A stretch of DNA of 64,000 bases from Oceanobacillus sp. HTM 045 (GTDB lineage Bacteria; Pseudomonadota; Alphaproteobacteria; Rhodobacterales; Rhodobacteraceae): contig WNWL01000003.1 of NCBI GenBank assembly GCA_009733745.1, positions 124,001-188,000 on the forward strand, written 5' to 3'. Positions 20,249 to 29,157 of the stretch are shown piece after piece (within the stretch, counting starts at the first letter, position 1; every line of letters starts with the position of its first letter). The position numbers and the translations under genes were made by a program. The notes under the pieces are model-generated. The model had not been told where the DNA came from and made no database searches. It saw only the letters and a program-made list of their open reading frames with translations.

Positions 20249-21721
20249 CTAGGTACGAGGAAGCGTAGCCGCAAGAGACGCATTCCCGCCGACAGCCGGG
20301 AAGATTTCCCGACGCCGCGACGGCTCGACGGCGGCGACCGCCCGCTCGGCACGCGGCAGGGCGACGACCACACGCACGCCATCCTCCGTCGCGTCGATCT
20401 CCAGCGTCCCGCCCAGCGCCGCGACCCGCTCGCGAATGCCAAGCAGGCCGAACCCTTCCTGACCCGGCTCCGGCACCGGCGCCCTTTCCCGCAGCCCGCC
20501 GCCGTCATCCGTTACCGAGAGCGAGACCGCCCCGCCCGCCGCCGCATCGAGGTCCACCGACACGCGCGACGGCTTGCCATGCCGCATCGCGTTGGTGAGG
20601 CATTCCTGCGCGATCCGGTAGAGACTGAGCGCGGCATCGTCGCCGACCTCCGCGCAATCGCCATGCACGGCAAGCGTGATGGCCGTCTCCGGCTTCCGCG
20701 CCGACCAGCCGTTCACCAGCCGGCGCAGCGCTTGTTCCAGCCCGAGGTCGTCCAGTTCCGGCGGGCGCAGCAGGAAAAGCGCCGAGCGCAGCGTCTCCAT
20801 CATCCCCCCGGAAATGCCGGAGATGGCGCGCGCGTCCTCGGCCAGGTCGTCCTGGCGGCCCTTGGCGCGCGCCTCGATCGACGCGGCGAGCGCGCGGGTG
20901 GCGGTCAGGCACTGACCGAACTCGTCATGCAGTTCGCGGGCGATCTGGCGCCGCTCGGTCTCCTGCACCTCGAACAGCCGGCGGGTCAGTGCCCTCCGCT
21001 CCGACCGGCCCCTCTCCAGCGAGTCGGACATGTCGTTGAACGCGGTGGAAAGCTGGGCGAACTCCCGCGCCCGGAAGCCCGGCAGCCGCAGCGCGAAGTC
21101 CCCCATTTCCAGTGCCCGGAGCCCGCGCGCGATCTGCCGGAACGGCGCCAGCGTGCGCGCGATCACCAGCGCCGTCAGCACGCCCATCGCCACCGTCATC
21201 ATCAGCGCCACGCCGAACAGCACGCGGACCCGCGACCACGCCCGCCCCTGTGCCGCCGCGAGGTCGAGATGGGCCTCCACGTGGGCATAGATCTCGCCGC
21301 GATAGATCACGTCGCGCTCCGGCGGCGCGGTCTCCAGCAGCGTCTCGAAGGCGGACGCGAACCAGGATGGCGGCGCCGGCGTCTCCGGGTCCCATGCCCC
21401 GCAGCGCCGCCGCATCGTCTTCTCCGTCTGCCCGAACTCGACGCAGACACCGGGCGCGATCAGGTAGGCCGCCGGGTAATCCTGCCAGTCGAAGAACACC
21501 GGTGTCGGTGACACCCCGCCGACCGACAGGCTGATCAGCCCGACATAGCCGGTGCTGCCCATCAGTTGCGCCACCCGCTCCGCCGAAAGCTCCGCGTCGC
21601 GGCGCAACTCGTTCGCCGTGTCGCGCACCACCCAGACCGTCGCGGCGGCAAGGCAGAACGCGCCCACCAGCAGCGACCGGATCGCCACGCGCGCCTGAAG
21701 GCTGGAGCCGAGCCGGGTCAC
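20249..21721 (-). CDS. NarX/DegS-type sensor histidine kinase
   Basis: A 490-residue membrane sensor: transmembrane segments near 12-31 and 162-185 flank a periplasmic domain of about 130 residues, then HAMP, a HisKA_3 dimerisation domain with phospho-acceptor His265 (RELHDEFGQC), and an HATPase with N-box LTNAMRHGK and G-box DDGGGL...GFGLLGIRERV. The GTG start at 21721 overlaps the response-regulator stop (GTGA), proving coupled expression. The family layout resembles MxaY of methylotrophic alphaproteobacteria, where a kinase/regulator pair also sits with MoxR genes. The signal is unknown. Confidence 0.9.
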   Translation of the reverse strand: MTRLGSSLQARVAIRSLLVGAFCLAAATVWVVRDTANELRRDAELSAERVAQLMGSTGYVGLISLSVGGVSPTPVFFDWQDYPAAYLIAPGVCVEFGQTEKTMRRRCGAWDPETPAPPSWFASAFETLLETAPPERDVIYRGEIYAHVEAHLDLAAAQGRAWSRVRVLFGVALMMTVAMGVLTALVIARTLAPFRQIARGLRALEMGDFALRLPGFRAREFAQLSTAFNDMSDSLERGRSERRALTRRLFEVQETERRQIARELHDEFGQCLTATRALAASIEARAKGRQDDLAEDARAISGISGGMMETLRSALFLLRPPELDDLGLEQALRRLVNGWSARKPETAITLAVHGDCAEVGDDAALSLYRIAQECLTNAMRHGKPSRVSVDLDAAAGGAVSLSVTDDGGGLRERAPVPEPGQEGFGLLGIRERVAALGGTLEIDATEDGVRVVVALPRAERAVAAVEPSRRREIFPAVGGNASLAATLPRT

Positions 21722-22377
21722 AGCGTCACCAGCCCCGCCGCCAGCGCCCGGCGCATCAGGTCGATGTCGGAACGTGCGTCGAGCTTGTCGCGGATCTGCG
21801 AGAGCATGTTCTGCACCGTCTTGAGCGACAGGCCGAGCGCCTCGGCGATTTCCCGCTGCGGCGCGCCGGAGGTCAGCAGGCGCAGCACCTCGAACTCGCG
21901 CGGCGTCAGGGCCGTGATCGCGGCGCCGCCCTGCCCGGTGGCCTCCAGCGCGATCTCCTGCGCCACGTCGCCGGAAAAGGCCCGCCGCCCCCCCGCCACG
22001 GCGGCCACAACTGAGAGAAGGTCATCGGGCGGCGCGCTCTTGGTGACGTAGCCCATTGCGCCTGCCTCCAGTGCCCGCAGCGCGAAAACCGCACCCTGGT
22101 GCATCGAGATCACCACGATCCGCGCCGCCCGGTCCCGCGCCCGGATCGCGCGCACCGCCTCCAGCCCCCCGGTGCCGGGCATGGCGAGGTCCATCAGCAC
22201 CAGCGCCGGGGAGAGGCGGTCATAGGCGGCGACGGCCTCCTCGCCGGATTCCGCCTCCGCCACCACCACGAATCCCGGCCCGCTTTCCAGGAAACGGCGG
22301 TAGCCGGCGCGGACGACAGGGTGGTCGTCCACCAGCAGGATTGTCGTCGCGCGCGCTTCGCTGCAGGCGTCTGTCAT
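21718..22377 (-). CDS. NarL/LuxR-type response regulator
   Basis: A 219-residue regulator with receiver domain (acidic pair D17-D18, phospho-acceptor D63 in LMDLAMPG, Lys in VTKSAPP) and a C-terminal LuxR helix-turn-helix (LTPREFEVLRLL ... KTVQNMLSQIRDKL). ATG 22377 is preferred over an upstream start because GGGAGAGAACGCC precedes it and the receiver starts shortly after. It is the first gene of the minus-strand MoxR operon and is divergent from the metallopeptidase-helicase pair across 157 bp, so it could control either side. Confidence 0.9.
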   Translation of the reverse strand: MTDACSEARATTILLVDDHPVVRAGYRRFLESGPGFVVVAEAESGEEAVAAYDRLSPALVLMDLAMPGTGGLEAVRAIRARDRAARIVVISMHQGAVFALRALEAGAMGYVTKSAPPDDLLSVVAAVAGGRRAFSGDVAQEIALEATGQGGAAITALTPREFEVLRLLTSGAPQREIAEALGLSLKTVQNMLSQIRDKLDARSDIDLMRRALAAGLVTL

Positions 22378-22534
22378 GGCGTTCTCTCCCGGCGCGAGCC
22401 TAGCACAAGCCGCAATCCGCGCGAATGCCGCCACGCGCGCGGCGCACCGTCACAAAAAAGCCCATTGAAACGCGCTAGACGGCCGGTCGATGCTGGAGCG
22501 GATTCGCCCCGGGACATCCCGCGTGCTGGAGCCC

Positions 22535-23722
22535 ATGACAGAGACCTGCGCCGACACCTGCCCGGACTTCGTGACCTATCACCGCGACCTCGCCGACCTG
22601 GTGGAGCGCCGCGAGCCGGGTCTCTGGCGCTGGTTCGCCTCCGACGAGCTTACGTCGGACGTGATCGACCAGCAGCGGCTGGAACTGCTCAAGTCCACCT
22701 ACCGGCTAGACCGCACCAGCCACAAGGCGCTGCACGAGGCCGCCGACACCGCCGCCGCGAAGCTCGGGCTGGAGGCGCCCGTCACCCTCTACCAGGCCGA
22801 GGGCCAGGGCGGGCGCAACGCGGCGCTGATCTACATGCCGGGCGAGGTCCATGTCGTCTTCTTCGGCGACATGCTCAAGGCGCTGGACGGGCCGGAGACG
22901 CTGGCGCTGCTCGGCCACGAACTCGCGCATTTCCGGCATTTCGCGCATGATGGCGGGCGGTATTTCGTACTCGACCGGCTGCTCGACTGGATCACAGGCG
23001 AGCCCGATTCCGCCGCCAGCTTCGCCGAGAGCCGCCGCCTCTTCCGCCTCTGGCTGGAAATCTACGCCGACCGCGTCGCGCTCTGGGTCTGCGGCGACCG
23101 CGACGCGGCGATCCGCACGCTGGTCAAGGCCACCACGGGCATCGACCAGGTCTCGCCGGAGGCCTACCTGAAGCAGGCGGCGGAGGCGATCGAGGGCGGC
23201 GGCGACGCGCCCTCGCAGGGCCACAGCCACCCGGAAACCTTCCTCCGCGCCCGCGCGCTCGAACTCTGGGCCGAAGGCGCGGAGGATGCCGAGGCCCGTA
23301 TCGCGAAGCTGATCGCCGGGGAGGCGAAGATCGAGGCGCTGGACCTGCTCGGCCAGCAGCGGATGACCCTGCTCACCCGCGACACCATCCGCGCCTTCCT
23401 CGCCGAGCCCGAGATGCGCTGCGAGGCGGTCGAGGCGGCGGCGCGGGCGATCCTGCCGGATATCCTCGCTGACCTCGCGATACCCGGCGACCTGCCCGAA
23501 CGGGTCGAGGCGCTGCCGCCAAGCCTCGCCGAGTATCTCTGCTTCATCCTGCTCGACCTCGCCACGGCCGAGCCCGATCTCGGCGACGGCGCGATCGACG
23601 CCGCCGCCCGCGTCGCGGCCACGCTGGGCCTTTCCGGCTTCCCCGCACTCGCCGCCAAGGAACTCCGCCTCACGAAAAAACGCCGCGAGGCGCTCGGGGC
23701 AACCGGGGAGGCGGAAGCATGA
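22535..23722 (+). CDS. M48-like zinc metallopeptidase, partner of the large helicase protein
   Basis: A 395-residue protein with HELAH at 128-132 (LLGHELAHFRH), the gluzincin zinc site, and a downstream acidic region (LWLEIYADRVAL, about 180-191) that supplies the likely third ligand Glu. No transmembrane segments are seen, unlike HtpX, so it is probably a soluble cytoplasmic protease. The C-terminal 200 residues are helical and unrecognised. ATG 22535 follows CTGGAGCCC; an ATG at 22490 lacks a ribosome-binding site. Its stop overlaps the next gene's ATG by 4 bp, a strong sign that the two products work together. Confidence 0.82.
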   Translation: MTETCADTCPDFVTYHRDLADLVERREPGLWRWFASDELTSDVIDQQRLELLKSTYRLDRTSHKALHEAADTAAAKLGLEAPVTLYQAEGQGGRNAALIYMPGEVHVVFFGDMLKALDGPETLALLGHELAHFRHFAHDGGRYFVLDRLLDWITGEPDSAASFAESRRLFRLWLEIYADRVALWVCGDRDAAIRTLVKATTGIDQVSPEAYLKQAAEAIEGGGDAPSQGHSHPETFLRARALELWAEGAEDAEARIAKLIAGEAKIEALDLLGQQRMTLLTRDTIRAFLAEPEMRCEAVEAAARAILPDILADLAIPGDLPERVEALPPSLAEYLCFILLDLATAEPDLGDGAIDAAARVAATLGLSGFPALAAKELRLTKKRREALGATGEAEA

Positions 23723-26700
23723 GCGTGACGGCCGGAAACGACCTGGAGGCCGCCCGCAAGGCCGGGTTCTTCGACCTGCTCGCCGAGTGGCGCGAGGCTC
23801 CCTCCGTCGGCACGGAGGACCTGCTCGCCGCCGTCCTGCCGCTGATGCGCCAGGTCCTGAAGCTGCACGAGGCCGGCAAGGTCGCGCCGCTCGACGACAT
23901 CGGGATGCTGCATGTCGACCACGGCCATCTCTGGTTCCGCGACGCCGAAGCCCGCGACCCGCGCCGCAATCCTGCGGTCCTGAAATCCGCCGGGAATGGC
24001 GGCGCGCTCGACGTGGTCGGCGCACTCGACGTCACCCGCGACGACGTGGAGGGGCTGACCGTCCGCGACCATGCCCTCACCGAGACCGAGGGCCCCGGCT
24101 GGGACAGGGGCTACGGCACCTGGGAGCACAATGCCGGGCATCACGACCCGCTGACCGACATCCTCTCCCTCGGCCTCGTCGTCGGCAGCCTCGCGACCCG
24201 GCTCGACCTCCGTGAGGAGAAGGACCGCGAGACCTTCGTCCACAACCGCGCCAACCTCACCGCGCTGAACGACCGCATCCACCCGGTCGTCGCCCGCGCC
24301 GTGGAGCGGATGACGGCCCTGAAGCGCGAGGACCGCGCCCCCGATCTCGCCGCGCTGATCACCGCTATGGAGAACCACCGCCGCGTCGGCTCCGACTTCG
24401 AGGCGGCGCTGGCGACCACCGCCGGCTTCGGGCTGGAGGAGGCCGGTAACCCGCGCAGCGCCACCTTCCGCCGCCTCCGCGCCCGGCTCTATGACATGAC
24501 CCGGCGCAACCGGCTGCTCTATCACCGGCCCGTCGCGGGCGAGTTGAACCTGACGGAGGCCTCCGTCCCGCTCGTCCTCAACGTCGACGCCGTGCGCGAG
24601 GACCAGATCTTCACCGCCCGCGCGAAGCCGATGGACCGGCTGGTCGCGGGGAAGGAAGTGGTGCTCGGCGAGTACATCCGCTTCGAGGAGATGGCCTTCG
24701 CGCCGTCCGTCCTCACCCGGCTCCGGGCCGACGCCAACCGCGACCGGCGCGAGTTCGGCACCTCCTCGCTGCGCCTCGTCCCGGTCTTCCTGCGCTGGCG
24801 CGACCTCAAGCAGGCGCCGGGCGAGCAGATCTCCTCGCCGCTGCTGATGCTGCGGGTGGAACTGACACGCCGCAAGGCGGTGAAGGATGCGTTCACGCTG
24901 AAGGTTCTCGACACGAAGGCGGACGTGAACCCCGCCCTCGCCTTCCTGCTGGACACGCTCTACGACATCCGCCTGCCCGCGACCGTGGACCTCGCCGAGA
25001 AGGGCGCGCTCGACAACCTGCACGCCAGCCTCGTGGAGCAGATCGCCCGATCTGAGCCCGCCGTGTCGCTGGAGAAGATCGAGAAGCCGCGCCTGCGGCT
25101 CCTGCACCAGCGCGTGCGCCGCCGGCTCGACAACTTCAATCGCCGCCGCGCCGCGCAGGGCAAGAGCGCGAAGAAGCGCGGCGACCTGACCTATTCCTAC
25201 GCCCGGCGCGGCTACGACCCTCTGGGCGTGAAGCTCTTCCGCGAATACGTCCTCCTGCCGGACCCGCCCAGCCGCGAGAGCTTCGAGGCCCCCGCGCCGC
25301 GGCTCTACAACATGGTTGATGCCCAATCGCCGGAGGCCGACGGCGGCCCGAAGGTCCGCGAGACCACCTCGACCGCCTATGCCTACAAGCGCGACGGCGA
25401 GAGCCCCTATCACTGGGCCTTCGATCTCTGCGCCGTCACGCTGGCGAACTTCAACTACCGCAAGATGTCGCTGGTGCGGGACTACGACGAGCTGATCGGC
25501 GGCGCGATGGGCGATCACGGCGTGTTCGAGACCTTCTTCGGCGACGCCCCGCGCCCGATCGCGACCGTCCCCGCCCTGCCGCCGGTGGATCGCCGCTACC
25601 TCGTCGTCCCCGCCGACCCGACGCAGGAGCAGGCCGTGTTCCGCTCCCGCCGGGGCGAGAGCTACGTCATCCAGGGACCGCCCGGCACCGGCAAGTCGCA
25701 GACCATCACCAACCTGATCGCCGACTTCATCGGCGAGGGAAAACGGGTGCTGTTCGTCTGCGAGAAGCGTGCCGCGCTCGACGTGGTGTTCAACCGCCTG
25801 CGCGGCGCCGGGCTCGACCGGCTCACCGCGCTGATCCACGACAGCCAGGACAACAAGCGCGAGTTCATCCAGGAGCTGGAGCGCATCTACGAGGACTGGA
25901 TCGCCCCCGGCGACGGCGCATCCGCGCGGATCGAGGCGGACCGCCGCGCGGCGCTCGACACCATCGCGAAATCCGTCGAGCAGCTTTCCGCGCTCGAAGG
26001 CGCGATGGGCGCCACCCCCGCCGGGGCGGAGGAGCGCCTGGCCGACGTGCTCCGCCAGTCCGTCGCCTGCATCGACGCCCGCCCCGATCTCGACGCCGCC
26101 ACCCGCGAACGCCTGCCGGGCCTCGCGGACTGGCGCAGGTGGCGCGACGCGGTGACGACCGCCGAACGCGCACTCCGCAGCCGGACCGGCACCGGCCTCC
26201 TCTCCGCCAGTGTCGAACGGCTGATCGCGCCCGGGCTCTGGGACGACGACGAACTCGTCGGCAAGGTCTCCGCCGCCGTCGCCCGGATCGAGCCGCAACT
26301 CGCGCCACTGGCCGATCTCGCACCCAAGCTGCGCGGCGATGCGCCTTCGCTCGCCACCCTCTTCGCGCAATGCACCCTCGCCCGCCGCCTCGCCCCTGCC
26401 GTGGAGGCGGGCCGGGCAGGCGTTTTCGACCCGGCGAGCCCGGAAGCCGCCGACCTCCGCGCCGGTCTCCGTGCCGTGGCCGACGCGGGCGACGCGCTCG
26501 CCCGCAAGCAGGAGCGCACCGCCGTCTGGCGCGACAAGCTCTCGCCGGAGGAAACCCAGGCCGCCCTCTCCGTCGCCCGCGCGAAGGAGGGGAGCTTCTT
26601 CGCCTTCCTCTCCGGCGACTGGCGGCGCGTGAAGCGCCTCGTCCGCGAGCGCACGGCGACGGAGGACATGGCGGTCGAGCCCAGTGTCACCGGCCTGCTC

Positions 26701-28863
26701 GAGGCCCTCGCCGCCGAGCACGAGGCCGCCGCCGCCGTGGAGGACGCGCGCCGCCGCACCGCGCGCGATTTCGGCTACGACGATCTCGACACGCTGACCG
26801 CACTGACCGACGAGCGCGACCGCCGCGCCCCCGTCGAAGGCCGCACGGCGCTCCCGCTCCTGCTCGCCGCCGCCGCGGGCGAGACCGATGGCATCACCGA
26901 CCTCGCCCGCGCCGCGCCACTGGCGGAGGCGCTGCGGGAGAGCCTTTCCGGCACCTTCGAGGGCACCGACACCCTCCCGCTGGCCGAGGCGCCGCAGACC
27001 TTCGCCAGTCTCGCCAGCGCCGGCGACCGGCTCCGCGCGCTGCAACCGGCGCTCCGCCCGCTGGTCCCCGCGCCCGAGCGCCTGTGGGACGCGCTCCGCG
27101 CCCTGCCGCTGGAGACGGACGCGCTGGAAGCCGCGATCCTGTACGAGACGGTGGCGGGCGCCCTCGACGCGCTACCCGGTCTCTCGCTGATCGACGGCGC
27201 GGCACTGACCGAGATCCGCACCCGGATCGGCGGAGCCAACCGCAAGCTGCTCGACCTCAACGCCGAGCTTCTGGTCGAACGCGCCCGCGCCCGGTTCGAG
27301 GCACATGTCCAGCTGTCCAACACGCCCGAGCGCGACACGCCGCGCGAGCGGCGCGAGGAACGCGCCGCCATCCTCAAGGCGCGGCGGATGCTGGAGCACG
27401 AGTTCAAGAAGAAGCAGCGGCACCGCTCGCCCCGCGAGTTGCTGGCGGGCGAGGCCGGCGCGCTCCTGCCCGACCTCAAGCCGATCTGGCTGATGAGCCC
27501 CCTCTCGGTCGCCGACGTCCTGCCGCTCGCGCCGGACCTGTTCGACGTGGTGATCTTCGACGAGGCCAGCCAGATCCCGGTGGAGGACGCGATCCCCACC
27601 CTCTACCGCGCCCCGCAGGTCATCGTGGTCGGCGACGAGAAGCAACTACCGCCGACCAGCTTCTTCGCCAGCGCCGTGGCCGACGAGGATTTCGACGGGC
27701 AGGAGGAAAACCTCGATTTCGAGCTGAACGGCGACAGTTTCCTCGGCCAGTCCGCCGAGAAGCTGCCCGCCACCATGCTCGGCTGGCACTACCGCAGCCG
27801 CTCCGAGGCGCTGATCGGGTTCTGCAACGAGGCGTTCTACGGCGGGCGGCTGCTGACCATCCCTTCCGTCCGCCGCCTGCGCGGGTGGGACCCGATCGAG
27901 GCGCGCGACCCGGCGGAGGGCGAGAGCCGCGCGGCGGACGTGCTCGACCGCCCGGTCAGCTTCCACTACCTGCCCGACGCCATCTACGAGGACCGGCGCA
28001 ACCGCGACGAGGCGACCTACATCGCGCATCTCGTGCGCGGCCTGCTTCGGGCAGGCACCGGCAGGACCATCGGCATCGTCGCCTTCTCCGAGGCCCAGCA
28101 GGGCCGGATCGAAAGCGCGCTCGACCGCCTCGCGGGCGAGGACAGCGCCTTCTCCGACCTGCTCGAGGCCGAGCGCGACCGCACGGAGGAGGACGAGTAT
28201 GTCGGCCTGTTCGTCAAGAACCTCGAGAACGTGCAGGGCGACGAGCGCGACATCGTCATCCTCTCGGTCTGCTACGGCCCCGACCCGAAGGGCCGGATGC
28301 GGATGAATTTCGGCCCGATCAACAAGGCCGGCGGCGAGAAGCGGCTCAACGTGATCTTCTCCCGCGCCCGCGAGCACATGGCCGTGGTCTCCTCGATCCG
28401 CGCCGAGCGGATCACCAACGACTACAACCAGGGCGCGGCGACGCTGAAGGCCTATCTCTCCTACGCCGAAGCCCTCTCGCGCGGCGACGAGGACCAGACC
28501 GACCGCGCGCTGAATGCCGTCGCCCATCGCGGCCGCGCCGGCGCCGCGGGCGCCGAGGACGCGGTGCGCGAGGGGCTGGCGGCCGCACTGCGGGCGGAAG
28601 GGGTCGAGGTGCGCGAGAACCTCGGCATGTCGGGCTTCAAGCTCGACCTCGCGCTCCGCCACGCCGACGATCCCGACTTCCGCCTCGCCGTCATGCTCGA
28701 CGACCGCGCCGGCCCCACCCTCGGCGGCCTCCGCGAACGGCTGGTGGAACGCTCCAACATTCTCGAAGCCTTCGGCTGGCAGGTCGCCACCGTCGCCATC
28801 AAGGACTGGTGGCGCGACCCCGAAGCCGTCACCGCGGCGCTGATGGAGCGGATGGGGGGGTAG
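23719..28863 (+). CDS. Kinase-like / DUF4011 / SF1 helicase / Vsr-like nuclease-fold protein
   Basis: A 1714-residue multidomain protein. Residues about 40-230 resemble a reduced protein-kinase C-lobe (HEAGKVAPLDDIGMLHVD; DPLTDILSLGLVVGSLA). About 255-520 is DUF4011-like (LYDMTRRNRLLYHR). A COG1112-type SF1 helicase follows: Walker A GPPGTGKS 653-660, a long alpha-helical insertion, Walker B DEAS 1281-1284, GDEKQLPPTSFF, and C-terminal GDERDIVILSVCYGPD and RLNVIFSRAREH. Residues about 1613-1714 look like a MTES_1575/Vsr-type restriction-endonuclease fold (SGFKLDLAL with D1643; ILEAFGW...DWW), although the usual E-C-D-G is altered to MLDDR. The architecture resembles the Hhe (DUF4011-helicase-Vsr) and, in part, Mokosh antiphage proteins. 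Confidence 0.85.
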   Translation: MSVTAGNDLEAARKAGFFDLLAEWREAPSVGTEDLLAAVLPLMRQVLKLHEAGKVAPLDDIGMLHVDHGHLWFRDAEARDPRRNPAVLKSAGNGGALDVVGALDVTRDDVEGLTVRDHALTETEGPGWDRGYGTWEHNAGHHDPLTDILSLGLVVGSLATRLDLREEKDRETFVHNRANLTALNDRIHPVVARAVERMTALKREDRAPDLAALITAMENHRRVGSDFEAALATTAGFGLEEAGNPRSATFRRLRARLYDMTRRNRLLYHRPVAGELNLTEASVPLVLNVDAVREDQIFTARAKPMDRLVAGKEVVLGEYIRFEEMAFAPSVLTRLRADANRDRREFGTSSLRLVPVFLRWRDLKQAPGEQISSPLLMLRVELTRRKAVKDAFTLKVLDTKADVNPALAFLLDTLYDIRLPATVDLAEKGALDNLHASLVEQIARSEPAVSLEKIEKPRLRLLHQRVRRRLDNFNRRRAAQGKSAKKRGDLTYSYARRGYDPLGVKLFREYVLLPDPPSRESFEAPAPRLYNMVDAQSPEADGGPKVRETTSTAYAYKRDGESPYHWAFDLCAVTLANFNYRKMSLVRDYDELIGGAMGDHGVFETFFGDAPRPIATVPALPPVDRRYLVVPADPTQEQAVFRSRRGESYVIQGPPGTGKSQTITNLIADFIGEGKRVLFVCEKRAALDVVFNRLRGAGLDRLTALIHDSQDNKREFIQELERIYEDWIAPGDGASARIEADRRAALDTIAKSVEQLSALEGAMGATPAGAEERLADVLRQSVACIDARPDLDAATRERLPGLADWRRWRDAVTTAERALRSRTGTGLLSASVERLIAPGLWDDDELVGKVSAAVARIEPQLAPLADLAPKLRGDAPSLATLFAQCTLARRLAPAVEAGRAGVFDPASPEAADLRAGLRAVADAGDALARKQERTAVWRDKLSPEETQAALSVARAKEGSFFAFLSGDWRRVKRLVRERTATEDMAVEPSVTGLLEALAAEHEAAAAVEDARRRTARDFGYDDLDTLTALTDERDRRAPVEGRTALPLLLAAAAGETDGITDLARAAPLAEALRESLSGTFEGTDTLPLAEAPQTFASLASAGDRLRALQPALRPLVPAPERLWDALRALPLETDALEAAILYETVAGALDALPGLSLIDGAALTEIRTRIGGANRKLLDLNAELLVERARARFEAHVQLSNTPERDTPRERREERAAILKARRMLEHEFKKKQRHRSPRELLAGEAGALLPDLKPIWLMSPLSVADVLPLAPDLFDVVIFDEASQIPVEDAIPTLYRAPQVIVVGDEKQLPPTSFFASAVADEDFDGQEENLDFELNGDSFLGQSAEKLPATMLGWHYRSRSEALIGFCNEAFYGGRLLTIPSVRRLRGWDPIEARDPAEGESRAADVLDRPVSFHYLPDAIYEDRRNRDEATYIAHLVRGLLRAGTGRTIGIVAFSEAQQGRIESALDRLAGEDSAFSDLLEAERDRTEEDEYVGLFVKNLENVQGDERDIVILSVCYGPDPKGRMRMNFGPINKAGGEKRLNVIFSRAREHMAVVSSIRAERITNDYNQGAATLKAYLSYAEALSRGDEDQTDRALNAVAHRGRAGAAGAEDAVREGLAAALRAEGVEVRENLGMSGFKLDLALRHADDPDFRLAVMLDDRAGPTLGGLRERLVERSNILEAFGWQVATVAIKDWWRDPEAVTAALMERMGG

Positions 28864-28917
28864 CGGGCAGAGTTCCGGCGCTCAAGAGAGAGCCTGGACT
28901 GGAACGCAATCGCCGTC

Positions 28918-29096
28918 GAAGGTCAGCGCAGAGGGCCACGTCCGGCCCTGGTCGGGCGAGGTGCTCCCCAGGATCTGCTTGATTTATCCCCGCACCCCCT
29001 CCCGCCTTCCGATCTCCTTGCAGCGTCAGAGAACGCCCGGCCCCGGGGAGGGCCGGGCGTGGCCCGGGCTGGTCGCCCGGGCCGGGGCTGATCGGT
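28918..29096 (-). repeat. Intergenic repeat A, copy 2
   Basis: Inverted relative to copy 1 and about 180 bp. It contains the 11-bp stem ACGCCCGGCCC/GGGCCGGGCGT (29033-29060), the intact central CTTGATTTATCCCC block, the TTGCAGCGTCAGAGAACG block and the distal hairpin CCACGTCCG/CGGGCGAGG. It fills the convergent gap between the helicase gene (+) and the TPR gene (-). Confidence 0.85.
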
Positions 29097-29157
29097 TCCC
29101 TCTGATCAACTCCCGTTCAGGATGACCCGTTCTGACCGATCCAGTATCGAAACCCCC

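Noticed and set aside
23164-27045. A 1293-codon open frame antisense to the metallopeptidase and helicase genes
   Set aside because: It is a GC-skewed shadow frame: low-complexity Arg/Gly/Val/Ala content, no domain, and it lies fully opposite two well-supported genes.
26139-28982. A 947-codon frame on the same strand within the helicase gene
   Set aside because: Arg/Pro/Ala-rich frame-shifted reading of the helicase; the real frame carries the Walker and nuclease-like motifs.
28975-28990. TTGATTTATCC in repeat A as an FNR-type site
   Set aside because: Only the first half (TTGAT) fits; the ATCAA half is missing in every copy.
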